A stretch of 64,000 bases of DNA from Maritimibacter alkaliphilus HTCC2654 (GTDB lineage Bacteria > Pseudomonadota > Alphaproteobacteria > Rhodobacterales > Rhodobacteraceae): the NCBI RefSeq assembly GCF_000152805.1, contig NZ_CH902578.1, forward strand, positions 3,583,906 to 3,647,905, given 5' to 3'. Both the position numbers and the translations under genes were made by a program. The notes under the pieces were generated by a model. The model worked only from the letters and a program-made list of their open reading frames with translations. It was not told where the DNA came from and did not search any database. Below, piece after piece: positions 34,262-44,055 of the stretch (the stretch's first letter is position 1; every line of letters starts with the position of its first letter).

Positions 34262-36490
34262 ATGGCCGATCTCCTGATCGAACTCTTTTCCGAGGAAATC
34301 CCAGCACGGATGCAAGGCCGCGCTGCCGAGGATCTCAAGAAACTCGTGACCGACGGTCTGGTCGAGGCGGGTCTGACCTATGGCGGGGCGGCGGCTTTTG
34401 CCACGCCGCGCCGTCTGTGCCTGACGCTCACCGACCTGCCCGCCATGTCGCCCGACACGCGGGAAGAGCGCAAAGGGCCGCGCACCGACGCGCCCGAAAC
34501 GGCGCTGGAGGGGTTTTTGCGTTCGACCGGGCTGACCAAGGATCAGCTTGAAGCGCGCGACGAGAAGAAGGGGCAGGCCTGGTACGCCGTGATCGCGAAA
34601 AAGGGCCGCCCGGCAGCCGACATCGTGGCCGAGGTTCTGGAAAGGACCATCCGCAACTTCCCGTGGCCCAAGTCGATGCGCTGGGGGGCGGGGAGCCTGA
34701 AATGGGTGCGTCCGCTGCATTCGATCCTGTGCATCCTGTCGGACGAGGGCGGGGCCGAGGTCGTGCCGCTCGACATCGACGGGATCGCGGCGGGCGACAC
34801 CACGCAGGGCCACCGCTTCATGGCGCCGGGGCCGTTCAAGGTGTCGTCCTTCGACGACTATCAGGCCAAGCTGAAAAAGGCCTGCGTCGTGCTCGACCCG
34901 GCCGAGCGGGCCGAGACGATCTGGCATGACGCCGAACAGGCCGCCTTTGCCGCCGGGTTCGAGCTTGTCGAGGACAAGGGGCTTCTGTCCGAGGTGGCCG
35001 GGCTGGTGGAATGGCCCGTTGTCCTCATGGGGGACATCGGCGCCGACTTCATCGACCTGCCGCCCGAGGTGCTTCAGACCTCGATGAAAGAGCACCAGAA
35101 ATTCTTTTCGGTGAAGAACCCCAAGACGGGCCGGATCGAGAAATTCGTGACCGTCGCCAACCGCGAGACGGCGGATGATGGCGCGACGATCCTTGCGGGC
35201 AACCAAAAGGTGCTGGCCGCGCGTCTGTCGGACGCCAAGTTCTTTTGGGAAAACGACCTGCGCACGGTGGCGCAACACGGCATGACCTCGATGTCCGAAA
35301 GCCTGACCAACGTGACCTTCCACCGCGAGTTGGGCAGCCAGTCCGAGCGGATCGACCGGATCGCCGCTTTGGCCCGGCGGATCGCGCCGATGGTGGGCGC
35401 GGAACCGGACGAGGCGGTGCTGGCGGCCAAGGTGGCGAAAGCCGACCTCGCATCGGAAATGGTCTACGAATTCCCCGAATTGCAGGGGATCATGGGGCGG
35501 TATTACGCGAAACGTGCGGGTCTGTCCGATGCCGTGGCCGATGCCTGCCGCGACCACTATTCGCCCCTCGGCCCGTCCGACGATGTGCCGACCGCCCCCG
35601 TTTCGGTCGCTGTGGCGCTGGCCGACAAGTTGGACACGCTCACGGGCTTCTGGGCCATCGACGAAAAGCCCACCGGGTCGAAAGACCCCTATGCGCTGCG
35701 GCGCGCGGCCCTTGGCGTGATCCGGCTGGTGCTGGCGAACGACCTGCGCCTGAATCTGGACCCCGTGTTCGACATGCAGCTTCTGCGCCTCAAGGGCGCG
35801 CGGGAAGCGGCCCTGCCGAATGATGGCGTCGCTATGATGATCGACGAGATCGCCGACCACGGTGTGTTCGCCGCCGCGCTGGAAACCGTTCTGGATGCGT
35901 TCAAGGATCGCGACGGGGCCGAAGCTCTGGCCGGGCTCAAGACGGCCGTGCCGGACCTGTCCGACGACCTTCTGGCTTTCTTCCACGACCGGCTCAAGGT
36001 CCACCTGCGCGACGAAGGTATCCGCCACGACGTGATCGACGCCTGCCTGAACATGCCGGGCAACGATGACCTGACGCTGCTGGTCAAACGCGCCCGCGCG
36101 CTCGCCGCCTTCCTTGCGACCGAGGACGGGGCGAACCTGACACAGGGCTTCAAACGTGCTAACAACATCCTCACGCAGGCCGAGGAAAAGGACGGGGTGG
36201 AGTATTCGTTCGGGGCCGATGTGAAATTCGCGGAAGCGGCCGAGGAAAAGGCGCTGTTCGCCGCGCTCGACTCAGCCGCCGCACCGCTCAAGACGGCGAT
36301 GGAGGCCGAGGATTTCGCAGGTGCAATGTCGGTCATGGCGGACCTGCGCGCCCCGATCGACGCATTTTTCGAGGCCGTTCAGATCAACACGGAAAACCAG
36401 ATCGTTCGGCGCAACCGTTTGAATTTGCTGGCACGTATTCGCGATATATGCATGAGTGTTGCAGATTTGACGCGGATCGAGGGTACGTAA
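34262..36490 (+). CDS. glyS: Glycyl-tRNA synthetase beta subunit
   Basis: 742 residues, complete. The N-terminal MADLLIELFSEEIPARMQ is diagnostic for GlyS, which binds tRNA-Gly and supports the catalytic alpha subunit. The HD-domain region holds FHRELGSQSERIDRIAALAR. The C-terminal anticodon-binding part ends with NRLNLLARIRDICMSVADL. The partner is glyQ at 31796. The PPDK-like gene starts 75 bp downstream. Confidence 0.98.
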   Translation: MADLLIELFSEEIPARMQGRAAEDLKKLVTDGLVEAGLTYGGAAAFATPRRLCLTLTDLPAMSPDTREERKGPRTDAPETALEGFLRSTGLTKDQLEARDEKKGQAWYAVIAKKGRPAADIVAEVLERTIRNFPWPKSMRWGAGSLKWVRPLHSILCILSDEGGAEVVPLDIDGIAAGDTTQGHRFMAPGPFKVSSFDDYQAKLKKACVVLDPAERAETIWHDAEQAAFAAGFELVEDKGLLSEVAGLVEWPVVLMGDIGADFIDLPPEVLQTSMKEHQKFFSVKNPKTGRIEKFVTVANRETADDGATILAGNQKVLAARLSDAKFFWENDLRTVAQHGMTSMSESLTNVTFHRELGSQSERIDRIAALARRIAPMVGAEPDEAVLAAKVAKADLASEMVYEFPELQGIMGRYYAKRAGLSDAVADACRDHYSPLGPSDDVPTAPVSVAVALADKLDTLTGFWAIDEKPTGSKDPYALRRAALGVIRLVLANDLRLNLDPVFDMQLLRLKGAREAALPNDGVAMMIDEIADHGVFAAALETVLDAFKDRDGAEALAGLKTAVPDLSDDLLAFFHDRLKVHLRDEGIRHDVIDACLNMPGNDDLTLLVKRARALAAFLATEDGANLTQGFKRANNILTQAEEKDGVEYSFGADVKFAEAAEEKALFAALDSAAAPLKTAMEAEDFAGAMSVMADLRAPIDAFFEAVQINTENQIVRRNRLNLLARIRDICMSVADLTRIEGT

Positions 36491-36565
36491 AAACCCGTAG
36501 GTCATTAGGACGATATTGTAAGTGGACGTGCTAGGACTATGTTGGAGCCATCAGGAGATGCTGCA

Positions 36566-39142
36566 GTGCAGAATATGGTGCTCAACAAGGGCTTTGTCGA
36601 AATCACGCCGACCGCTTCGATCGACGTGAACCGGCATGGCGGCCGTGCCAAATGCCTGCAACGCCTGATCCGCCTTGAAATGCCGGTGCCGACGACCGTC
36701 GCGCTGGATTTCGCCACCGTCCACGACATATCGCAGGGCACGCTGCCCGACATCGGCATGATGCTCGCCTCGTTCGGTGACGCACCGCTTCTGTCCGTGC
36801 GCCCCTCGTCCGAAGACCCGGATTGGGGCGGACCGTCCGCGATCCTGAACATCGGGATGAACGACGCGACCTACGAGCGGCTGATCGGCACGCATGGAGA
36901 GGTTGCAGCGACCGCGCTTTACCTGCGCTTCATCCGTTCCTACGCCATCCACGTCGCCCGTCTCGACCCCGACGAGTTCGAGATCAAGGCACCGATGGAC
37001 CCGGCCGCGATCAAGCGCGCGCAGGCGATCTACGAAGAAGAAACCGACGAACCGTTTCCGCAGGACACGGCGACGCAGCTGTCCAACGTCCTGCGCTCGA
37101 TGGCCCGGGCGTGGGAGGGGACGACGGCCCGCCTGTTGCGTGAGGCGCGCGGCGCGCCGGCGGATGCGGGGCTCGGTCTGGTGGTGCAGGCCATGGCCAT
37201 CGGGTTCGGGCGCAATATGTCCGGCTCCGGCGTGATCCAGTTCGTCAACGGCCAGACTGGCGAGCGGCAGTTGCGCGGGCGCTATCTGTGCCAGAGCCAG
37301 GGGCGCGACGCGCTTGGCGACCCGGATGCGCGGGCGATCATGTATCTGGCCCGCGACGACCGGGGGCGGTCGATCGAGGATGAGTTGCCGCAGGTGTTCG
37401 AAGACCTCAAGCGGTATGGCGACCTGTGCCGCAACCGCCTGCGCGAAGAAATGCAGATCGAGTTCACGCTGGAAAACGAGCGTCTCTATATCCTCGACGC
37501 GGTCCGCGTGCAGCGCACGTCGCGCGCCAACCTGCACATCGCCGTGCAACTCGCACAGGACGCGATCATCTCGGAGAACGAGGCGGTGATGCGCGTGCCC
37601 CCGCGTTCGCTGACCGAGCTTCTGCACAGCCAGGTCGACCCGGACGGCCCGCGTGACGCGTTTGCCTCCGGCATCGCGGCCAGTCCCGGTGCCGCCACCG
37701 GCAAGGTCGTGTTCTCGTCGCGGGCGGCGCAAGCCAGCGCGGCGCAGGACGAACCATGCATCCTCGTCCGGCGCGAAACCACGCCGGAGGACATTCGCGG
37801 GATGCACGCTGCCGAGGCGGTGCTGACCGAACGGGGCGGCATCACCTCGCACGCGGCCGTGATCGCCCGTGGTCTCGGCCTACCTTGCGTCGTGGGCGCA
37901 TCGAACATGAAGCTCGACGCCAAGAAGCGTGAGATCGTGGCCGCCGATGGCCGGGTGATCCGCGAAGGCGACATCATCACCATCGACGGCTCGGCGGGCG
38001 AGGCGCTTATCGGCACCGCCCGGATGCTCGAACCCGAACTGGGCGAGGCGTTTCAGACCCTTCTCGCCTGGGCCGACAATGCGCGCGACATCGGCGTGCG
38101 CGCCAATGCCGACACGCCGGCGGATGCCGCCAAGGCGCGGATGTTCGAGGCCGAGGGGATAGGGCTTGCCCGGACCGAACATATGTTCTTCGACCACGAC
38201 CGTCTGCTCGCCATGCGCGAGATGATCTTCGCCGACACGGCCGAGGATCGGCGCACCGCGCTGGAACGGATCGAGCCAATGCAGCGCGCCGACTTCCGCG
38301 AGTTGTTCAAGATCATGTCCGGCCTTCCGGTCACCATCCGGTTGTTCGACCCGCCGCTGCACGAATTCCTGCCGCAGGGCCGCGAGGGTATGCGCGAACT
38401 GGCCGATGCATTGGACATTCCGGTGTCCGACGTCACGCGCCGGGTCGAGGCGTTGAGCGAATTCAACCCGATGCTCGGGATGCGGGGCGTGCGCCTTGGC
38501 ATCACCGTGCCGGAAATCTACGACATGCAGGCCCGCGCGATCTTCGAGGCAACGATCGAGGCCACCGACGAAGGCGGCGCACCCGTGGTGCCGGAAATCA
38601 TGATCCCGCTGGTCTCGGCAAAGCGCGAAGTGGAACTGGTCAAGGCCCGCGTCGATGCCGTGGCCGCCGCCGTGCGGATCGAGCGGGGGGTGGATTTCAC
38701 CTATCGTCTCGGCGTCATGGTGGAAACGCCGCGCGCCGCCCTCAGGGCGAGCGAGATTGCCCAGCACGCCGCGTTCCTGTCCTTCGGCACCAACGACCTG
38801 ACACAGATGACCTATGGCCTGTCGCGCGACGATGCGGGCCGGTTCATGGGCCGCTACGTGCAGCAACAGGTCTATCCCGAAGACCCGTTCCACATGCTCG
38901 ACGTGGAAGGGGTGGGCGAACTGCTTCAGATGGGGGCCGAGCGTGGCCGGTCGGCCAACCCCGATGTGACGCTCGCGATCTGCGGCGAACATGGCGGCAA
39001 CCCGGAATCCATCGCGTTCTGTCGCAAGGCCGGGTTCGATTACGTCTCATGCTCGCCCTTCCGGGTGCCCGTCGCGCGACTGGCTGCCGCGCATCTCGCC
39101 ATCCTCGACCGTGGGGTGGGGCGCGCGCGCGTGACCCGCTGA
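36566..39142 (+). CDS. Divergent pyruvate phosphate dikinase-like protein
   Basis: 858 residues. The phosphohistidine domain has GGITSHAAVIARGLGLPCVV with His429. The C-terminal PEP/pyruvate barrel has RTEHMFF, GTNDLTQMTYGLSRDD and AICGEHGGNP with Cys806. These are the catalytic features of PPDK, which interconverts pyruvate, ATP and phosphate with PEP. The N-terminal nucleotide-binding part is unusual. The canonical GGKGANL motif reads GGRAKCL, and the usual SMPGMMDT stretch reads EDPDWGGPSA. The start is taken as GTG at 36566 because AGGAG lies eight bases before it; an ATG at 36539 is in frame with a weaker site. It may be a true PPDK variant or have another acceptor. Confidence 0.85.
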   Translation: MQNMVLNKGFVEITPTASIDVNRHGGRAKCLQRLIRLEMPVPTTVALDFATVHDISQGTLPDIGMMLASFGDAPLLSVRPSSEDPDWGGPSAILNIGMNDATYERLIGTHGEVAATALYLRFIRSYAIHVARLDPDEFEIKAPMDPAAIKRAQAIYEEETDEPFPQDTATQLSNVLRSMARAWEGTTARLLREARGAPADAGLGLVVQAMAIGFGRNMSGSGVIQFVNGQTGERQLRGRYLCQSQGRDALGDPDARAIMYLARDDRGRSIEDELPQVFEDLKRYGDLCRNRLREEMQIEFTLENERLYILDAVRVQRTSRANLHIAVQLAQDAIISENEAVMRVPPRSLTELLHSQVDPDGPRDAFASGIAASPGAATGKVVFSSRAAQASAAQDEPCILVRRETTPEDIRGMHAAEAVLTERGGITSHAAVIARGLGLPCVVGASNMKLDAKKREIVAADGRVIREGDIITIDGSAGEALIGTARMLEPELGEAFQTLLAWADNARDIGVRANADTPADAAKARMFEAEGIGLARTEHMFFDHDRLLAMREMIFADTAEDRRTALERIEPMQRADFRELFKIMSGLPVTIRLFDPPLHEFLPQGREGMRELADALDIPVSDVTRRVEALSEFNPMLGMRGVRLGITVPEIYDMQARAIFEATIEATDEGGAPVVPEIMIPLVSAKREVELVKARVDAVAAAVRIERGVDFTYRLGVMVETPRAALRASEIAQHAAFLSFGTNDLTQMTYGLSRDDAGRFMGRYVQQQVYPEDPFHMLDVEGVGELLQMGAERGRSANPDVTLAICGEHGGNPESIAFCRKAGFDYVSCSPFRVPVARLAAAHLAILDRGVGRARVTR

Positions 39143-39163
39143 TTTCGCTTGGCAATCCCGAAC

Positions 39164-39184
39164 TTGTCCACACCTTGTGGATAA
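39164..39184. promoter_or_regulatory. Pair of inverted DnaA boxes
   Basis: TTGTCCACA at 39164-39172 on the plus strand and TTATCCACA read on the minus strand from 39184 to 39176. The second is a perfect consensus DnaA box and the first differs at one position. They face each other with three bases between them in a 178-bp intergenic region that is A+T-rich next to the boxes. They could bind DnaA and regulate a neighbouring promoter. Two boxes alone do not make an origin. Confidence 0.55.
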
Positions 39185-39320
39185 ATAACGCGCATTGCCA
39201 ATATGTTGCGTGACGAAGCGAATGTTTCCAAAAACTGGACCGACGGCGGAATTTGGCGTATGACCACCCCCGATAATGAGCGGAAACAAACTCCGCCGAA
39301 TGGGGGAAGGGGGACGTCTG

Positions 39321-39968
39321 ATGTTACGCAATCTGATTTTCGCCATGTGCGCCGCACTGGCCTGTGCACCGACCGCGCGGGCCGAGGCCGTGTTCAACCC
39401 GGCCGAAGCCCTGAACGCTCTGGTCGGTCAGGAACGTGCGAGTTTCGAAACCCTCTCGCCCTCCCGCATCGAGGAAATCACGCGCCTTGCGCCGCAGCGG
39501 TCGCTGTTTCCGCGCCGCAAGCCCGCCGCACCCGCCGCGCAGCCCGATGAGGTGTGGCTTTCCAAACAGCCCGTCGCGACCGGCGGCGAACAATGGCGTT
39601 GCTTCACCGAGGCGCTCTATTTCGAAGCGCGCGGCGAAACGCACAAGGGGCTTTTCGCCGTGGCCGAGGTCATCCTCAATCGTGTCGACAGCGCGGCCTT
39701 TCCCAACGACCTGTGTGGGGTCATCTCGCAGGGAACCGGGCGCAAGCACGCCTGTCAGTTCTCGTTCACCTGTGACGGCTATCCCGAAACGATCACCAAC
39801 CGCGCCGCGTGGGACCGGGTCGGCAAGGTCGCGCGGGTGATGATGGACGGCGCGCCGCGCACGTTGACCAACGGCGCCACCTATTACCACACCATCCGCG
39901 TGTCGCCCGGATGGGCCCGGCGGCTCGCGCACACGGCGCAGATCGGCGTGCACAAGTTCTACCGCTAG
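39321..39968 (+). CDS. Cell wall hydrolase, SleB-like (first of a tandem pair)
   Basis: 215 residues with a signal peptide ([19 protein letters not shown]). The C-terminal half is a SleB/Hydrolase_2-type domain with [11 protein letters not shown] (presumed catalytic Glu), [31 protein letters not shown] and [16 protein letters not shown]. SleB acts as a lytic transglycosylase on spore cortex; homologues in non-sporeforming proteobacteria probably act on ordinary peptidoglycan. The ATG at 39321 follows GGGGACG and begins the signal peptide. The next gene is a paralogue. Confidence 0.88.
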   Translation: MLRNLIFAMCAALACAPTARAEAVFNPAEALNALVGQERASFETLSPSRIEEITRLAPQRSLFPRRKPAAPAAQPDEVWLSKQPVATGGEQWRCFTEALYFEARGETHKGLFAVAEVILNRVDSAAFPNDLCGVISQGTGRKHACQFSFTCDGYPETITNRAAWDRVGKVARVMMDGAPRTLTNGATYYHTIRVSPGWARRLAHTAQIGVHKFYR

Positions 39969-40121
39969 GCGAAAAAGCCGATCCGTGCGGTGCTCGATCG
40001 GCGGAGATATGACGCTTCCGGCCTGATCTTTCCCTCAAAGTGGACTCGAGGCCGCTTCTTTTTTACGGCGTCCCGGATTTGACAACCCGCCGATTCGGCA
40101 GGGACAACCTGGGACTGACAC

Positions 40122-40766
40122 ATGAGGACTATCATCTGCGCCGCCTTCGCGGTGTTCTGTGCTGCGTCTTCGGCCAACGCCGGGATGGACATGCAATCGC
40201 TTTCGCCGCTTATGCAAACCGAACGCACGGGGGGCCTGTCGCGGGTCGCGTTGGAACCCGGCGAGCCTGCCGACCACTCTCTGCTCGCGCCCTCCCGGTC
40301 GATCCGCCCCAAGGACCGGCCCAAGGCGCTCAAACAACTCGATGTGATCTTCTCGTCCAAAGGCGGCGCGCCGGAGGAGGAAGACCCCGAGTGGTATTGC
40401 CTGACCGAGGCGATCTACTTCGAGGCCCGCGGCGAGTCCTTTCAGGGTCAGGTGGCCGTGGCCGAGGTCATCCTGAATCGTGTCGACAATGATCGCTGGC
40501 CGGATACGATCTGTGGCGTGGTCAATCAGGGCACCGGCGAACGCTATCGGTGCCAGTTCTCCTATACCTGCGATGGCCTACCCGACACGGTGACCGATCA
40601 GCGGGCGTGGGATCGGGCCGGGCATTATGCGGCGGCGATGATGAAGGACGGGCCGCGCATCCTGACCAATGGCGCGACCTTTTATCACGCGACCTACGTC
40701 AACCCCTACTGGGCGCAGGAATTCGCCATCACGGCGAACATCGGGACGCATCGGTTCTACCGCTGA
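40122..40766 (+). CDS. Cell wall hydrolase, SleB-like (second of a tandem pair)
   Basis: 214 residues, signal peptide [20 protein letters not shown]. The C-terminal domain parallels the previous gene closely: [42 protein letters not shown] and [17 protein letters not shown]. The N-terminal linkers of the two proteins differ, so this is an older duplication that has diverged. It has its own 153-bp upstream region and may have its own promoter. The presumed catalytic Glu and the two disulfide-forming Cys positions are kept in both copies. Confidence 0.9.
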   Translation: MRTIICAAFAVFCAASSANAGMDMQSLSPLMQTERTGGLSRVALEPGEPADHSLLAPSRSIRPKDRPKALKQLDVIFSSKGGAPEEEDPEWYCLTEAIYFEARGESFQGQVAVAEVILNRVDNDRWPDTICGVVNQGTGERYRCQFSYTCDGLPDTVTDQRAWDRAGHYAAAMMKDGPRILTNGATFYHATYVNPYWAQEFAITANIGTHRFYR

Positions 40767-40823
40767 GTTTCGGCTTTCCATTCGGACCCCCTTGGGGCAT
40801 TTTCCGCCGCCAAGGAGACGTGC

Positions 40824-41744
40824 ATGAGTTCTGAAACCCGTCTTGCCTTCGAGCACCCCGAGGCCCGCTCCGAAGCGCACGGTCAACCGGCCGCGCCGCC
40901 GGACCGGATTTCCCTGCGCGATCACGTGGTCGAGGCCGAAATCGGTGCGTTTCAGCAGGAACGTGGCACGACCCAACGCCTGCGCTTCAACATCGTGGTC
41001 GAGGTCGCGGCGCCCGAAGGGCCGGTGGCGGACGATGTGGACAAGATCCTGTCCTATGACACGATCACGGAATCCATCGCCTTCGAGCTGGCTGCCGAAC
41101 GCCTGAACCTGCTGGAAACGCTGGCCGAGCGCGTGGCGGACCGCATCCTTGCGGCCCCACAGGCGCAGCGCACCTTCGTGAGGATCGAGAAACTCGACCG
41201 TGGCCCCGGCGCCCTTGGGGTCGAGATCGTCAGGACGCGCGGGCAAAGTGCGCCGGTCGCCATGTCCGGCGCCGAGATGCCGCATCCCGTCGTGGTTCAC
41301 CTGTCCAATGCGGCCATCGCCGCCCCCGAACTGATCGGCCTGCTCGACACGCTCGAGGCGTGGAAGGCTCCGGCGATCCTGACCGTGGGCTATGCGGACC
41401 AGCCCGTGCCGGTTGCCAATCGCGACCTGCCGCAACGGCGGATCGACCTTCTGTCGCTCGAAATCAACGCGTGGCTCCTTGCCGCGCGCGACCGCCGCTG
41501 TGTCGTCGTGGGCACGCGCACCGAACTCGACTGGGCGATGAAACACGGCCAGATCTGCGTCTGGGCACCGTCCAAGATCGTGCTGGATGCGGTCGATGGA
41601 CACGACGCAGACGTGACCGACCCGCTGGCCCTGACCGCGTGGTTCGCACACCAGATGCAGGCCCAGGAAATCCTCTCGGTCGGGGGCGCTTTGCCCGAGA
41701 CCGACATTCCCGCCCGCGCGCTCGGCATCGGTGAGGCGCCTTGA
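40824..41744 (+). CDS. folB: Dihydroneopterin aldolase with a C-terminal extension
   Basis: 306 residues. About residues 25-150 form the FolB fold, with LRDHVVEAEIGAFQQERGTT, then DDVDKILSYDTITESI and LNLLETLAERVADRIL, including the family's conserved Glu. FolB cleaves dihydroneopterin to 6-hydroxymethyl-dihydropterin. The remaining 155 residues (VVHLSNAAIAAPELIGLLDT onward) form an extra domain I do not recognise. It does not contain HPPK (FolK) motifs. AAGGAGA precedes the ATG. The stop overlaps the TTG start of folP, giving a coupled folB-folP-glmM operon. Confidence 0.88.
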   Translation: MSSETRLAFEHPEARSEAHGQPAAPPDRISLRDHVVEAEIGAFQQERGTTQRLRFNIVVEVAAPEGPVADDVDKILSYDTITESIAFELAAERLNLLETLAERVADRILAAPQAQRTFVRIEKLDRGPGALGVEIVRTRGQSAPVAMSGAEMPHPVVVHLSNAAIAAPELIGLLDTLEAWKAPAILTVGYADQPVPVANRDLPQRRIDLLSLEINAWLLAARDRRCVVVGTRTELDWAMKHGQICVWAPSKIVLDAVDGHDADVTDPLALTAWFAHQMQAQEILSVGGALPETDIPARALGIGEAP

Positions 41745-42706
41745 GCCGTTCGGAGCCCATCGCGCGCCGGGGTTCGCGCCGCGACACCGCGCTTCCCCTC
41801 GCCGGGCTTCGGGGGGCTTGGTTCGATGAGGTTCTGGGGCCTGACGATGCCGACGTTCGTGCCCGGCTGTCGGCGCCGCGCCCCGATCTTTGCGGCCTGA
41901 CGCTCGACCGGCCCCGCGTCATGGGCATTCTGAACGTCACCCCCGACAGCTTCTCGGACGGCGGCGACCATGCCGGGTTCGACGCGGCGGTCAAACGCGG
42001 GATCGCGATGGCGGGCGAGGCCGACATCATCGACATCGGCGGAGAATCCACGCGCCCCGGCGCGGAAGAGGTGGCGGTGGACGAAGAGATCCGCCGCACC
42101 GTCCCGGTGATCGAAGCCCTGCGCGGGGCGGGGGTGACCACGCCCATCTCGATCGACACGCGCAAGGCGCGGGTGGCCGAGGCCGCGCTGGACGCAGGCG
42201 CGAACATCGTCAACGACGTGTCGGCCTTCGAATTCGATCCCGAACTCGCCGATCTGACCGCCGAACACGACGTGCCGGTCTGCCTCATGCATGCCAAGGG
42301 CCTGCCCGACACGATGCAGGACAACCCGAGCTACGAGGATGTCGTGGGCGAGGTGATGGATCACCTCGAACGGCGTATCGGCTTTGCGGTGGACCGGGGT
42401 GTGAAGCGTGACCGGATCATCACCGATCCCGGCATCGGCTTTGGCAAGACGCTCGAGCACAACCTCGAACTTCTGCGCCACCTGACGCTTCTGCACGACT
42501 TCGGCCTGCCGGTGCTGCTGGGCGTGTCGCGTAAGCGGTTCATCGGCACCATCGGCCATGCGCCCGAGGCGAAGGATCGGCTGGGCGGCTCGCTTGCCAT
42601 CGCGCTTCACGGTGCGGCGCAGGGGATGCATATCATCCGGGTGCATGACACGCGGGAAACGACACAGGCGCTGGCCCTCATGGCCGCGCTGGATGGAGAG
42701 GTCTGA
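41741..42706 (+). CDS. folP: Dihydropteroate synthase
   Basis: 321 residues. Conserved loops are [14 protein letters not shown] (pterin site), [35 protein letters not shown] and GVSRKRFI. The enzyme joins hydroxymethyl-dihydropterin pyrophosphate with p-aminobenzoate and is the sulfonamide target. It begins with TTG in a TTGA overlap with the folB stop. The next in-frame ATG lies inside the first conserved strand, so the TTG is the likely start. The first 55 residues precede the barrel and are not conserved in the family. glmM follows after two bases. Confidence 0.95.
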   Translation: MSRSEPIARRGSRRDTALPLAGLRGAWFDEVLGPDDADVRARLSAPRPDLCGLTLDRPRVMGILNVTPDSFSDGGDHAGFDAAVKRGIAMAGEADIIDIGGESTRPGAEEVAVDEEIRRTVPVIEALRGAGVTTPISIDTRKARVAEAALDAGANIVNDVSAFEFDPELADLTAEHDVPVCLMHAKGLPDTMQDNPSYEDVVGEVMDHLERRIGFAVDRGVKRDRIITDPGIGFGKTLEHNLELLRHLTLLHDFGLPVLLGVSRKRFIGTIGHAPEAKDRLGGSLAIALHGAAQGMHIIRVHDTRETTQALALMAALDGEV

Positions 42707-42708
42707 GC

Positions 42709-44055
42709 ATGGCGGAAAAACTCTTCGGCACCGACGGGGTGCGGGGGCTGGCCAACAGCCACCCCATGACCGCCGAAATGGCGCTGAAACTCGGCGCTGC
42801 GGCGGGGCGGTTCTTTCGCTCGGACGGCAAGAACGACCACCGGGTCGTGATCGGGAAGGACACGCGCCTGTCGGGTTACATGCTGGAAAACGCGCTGACC
42901 GCGGGCCTGACCTCGACGGGGATGAACGTGCTCCTCCTCGGCCCGGTGCCGACCCCCGCCGTGGGGCACCTGACCCATTCCATGCGCGCCGATCTGGGCA
43001 TCATGATCTCGGCCAGCCACAACCATTTCACCGATAACGGGATCAAGTTCTTCGGCCCGGACGGCTTCAAATTGTCAGACGAGGCCGAGGCCGATATCGA
43101 ACGGATGGTCGACGAAGGGGTGGAACTGGCGCATCCCGAAAACATCGGTCGGGCCCGGCGGATCGACGAAGGGCGGCATCGCTACGTCGAATTCATCAAG
43201 ACCACTTTCCCGTCGGATCACCGTCTGGACGGGCTGAAGGTGGTGATCGACTGCGCCAACGGGGCCGCCTACCGCGCCGCGCCCGAGGCATTGTGGGAGC
43301 TTGGGGCCGAGGTGATCGAGGTCGGGGTGAAGCCGAACGGCACCAACATCAACCTCGAATGCGGCTCGACCGACACCCGCACCGCCGTGAAGGCCGTGCT
43401 GGATCATGGCGCGGACGTGGGCATCTGCCTCGACGGGGATGCGGATCGCGTGATGATCATCGACGAAACCGGGCGCGTGGCCGACGGCGATCAGATCATG
43501 GCGCTGATGGCGGGGCGCTTTGCGGAAAAAGGTGCGCTGCGGGGCGGGGCTCTGGTCGCGACCGTGATGTCGAACCTCGGACTTGAGCGGTATCTTGGCG
43601 GCAAGGGCCTGCGGCTCGAGCGCACCAAGGTCGGCGACCGTTACGTGGTCGAGCGGATGCGCGAAGGCGGCTTCAATCTGGGCGGCGAGCAGTCGGGTCA
43701 TATCGTGATGACCGACTACGCGACGACGGGCGACGGCCTGCTGGCCGGGCTTCAGTTTCTCGCCGCTATGGTCGAGACGGGGCAGCGCGCCTCGGACCTC
43801 ACGCAGGTCTTCGACACCGTGCCGCAATTGTTGAAAAACGTGCGGTATCATGCAGGTCAGACGCCGCTGGACGATGAAAATGTTCGCAAAGTGATCGCGG
43901 CGAGCGAGCAGGATCTGACCGGCAAGGGCCGCCTGCTGATCCGCAAATCGGGAACCGAGCCCCTGATCCGCGTCATGGCGGAATGCGAGGACGAGACGTT
44001 CCTCACACAGGTCGTGGACCGGATCGTGGCCGAAGTCGAACGCGCGACCGCCTAG
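42709..44055 (+). CDS. glmM: Phosphoglucosamine mutase
   Basis: 448 residues. The N-terminal [11 protein letters not shown], the phosphoserine loop [18 protein letters not shown], the metal loop CLDGDADRV, the sugar loop GGEQSGHI and the phosphate-binding [14 protein letters not shown] are complete. GlmM converts glucosamine-6-phosphate to glucosamine-1-phosphate for peptidoglycan and lipopolysaccharide. A folP-glmM pairing is widespread in proteobacteria and is kept here. The last four bases overlap the convergent transporter gene. Confidence 0.98.
   Translation: MAEKLFGTDGVRGLANSHPMTAEMALKLGAAAGRFFRSDGKNDHRVVIGKDTRLSGYMLENALTAGLTSTGMNVLLLGPVPTPAVGHLTHSMRADLGIMISASHNHFTDNGIKFFGPDGFKLSDEAEADIERMVDEGVELAHPENIGRARRIDEGRHRYVEFIKTTFPSDHRLDGLKVVIDCANGAAYRAAPEALWELGAEVIEVGVKPNGTNINLECGSTDTRTAVKAVLDHGADVGICLDGDADRVMIIDETGRVADGDQIMALMAGRFAEKGALRGGALVATVMSNLGLERYLGGKGLRLERTKVGDRYVVERMREGGFNLGGEQSGHIVMTDYATTGDGLLAGLQFLAAMVETGQRASDLTQVFDTVPQLLKNVRYHAGQTPLDDENVRKVIAASEQDLTGKGRLLIRKSGTEPLIRVMAECEDETFLTQVVDRIVAEVERATA

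Noticed and set aside
33890-36028. Minus-strand open frame of 712 codons
   Set aside because: Antisense of the DUF1206 gene and glyS, with no recognisable motif. glyS is certain.
39164-39184. Chromosomal origin of replication
   Set aside because: Only two DnaA boxes, no DNA-unwinding element and none of the genes usually near an alphaproteobacterial origin (for example hemE, parAB, dnaA).
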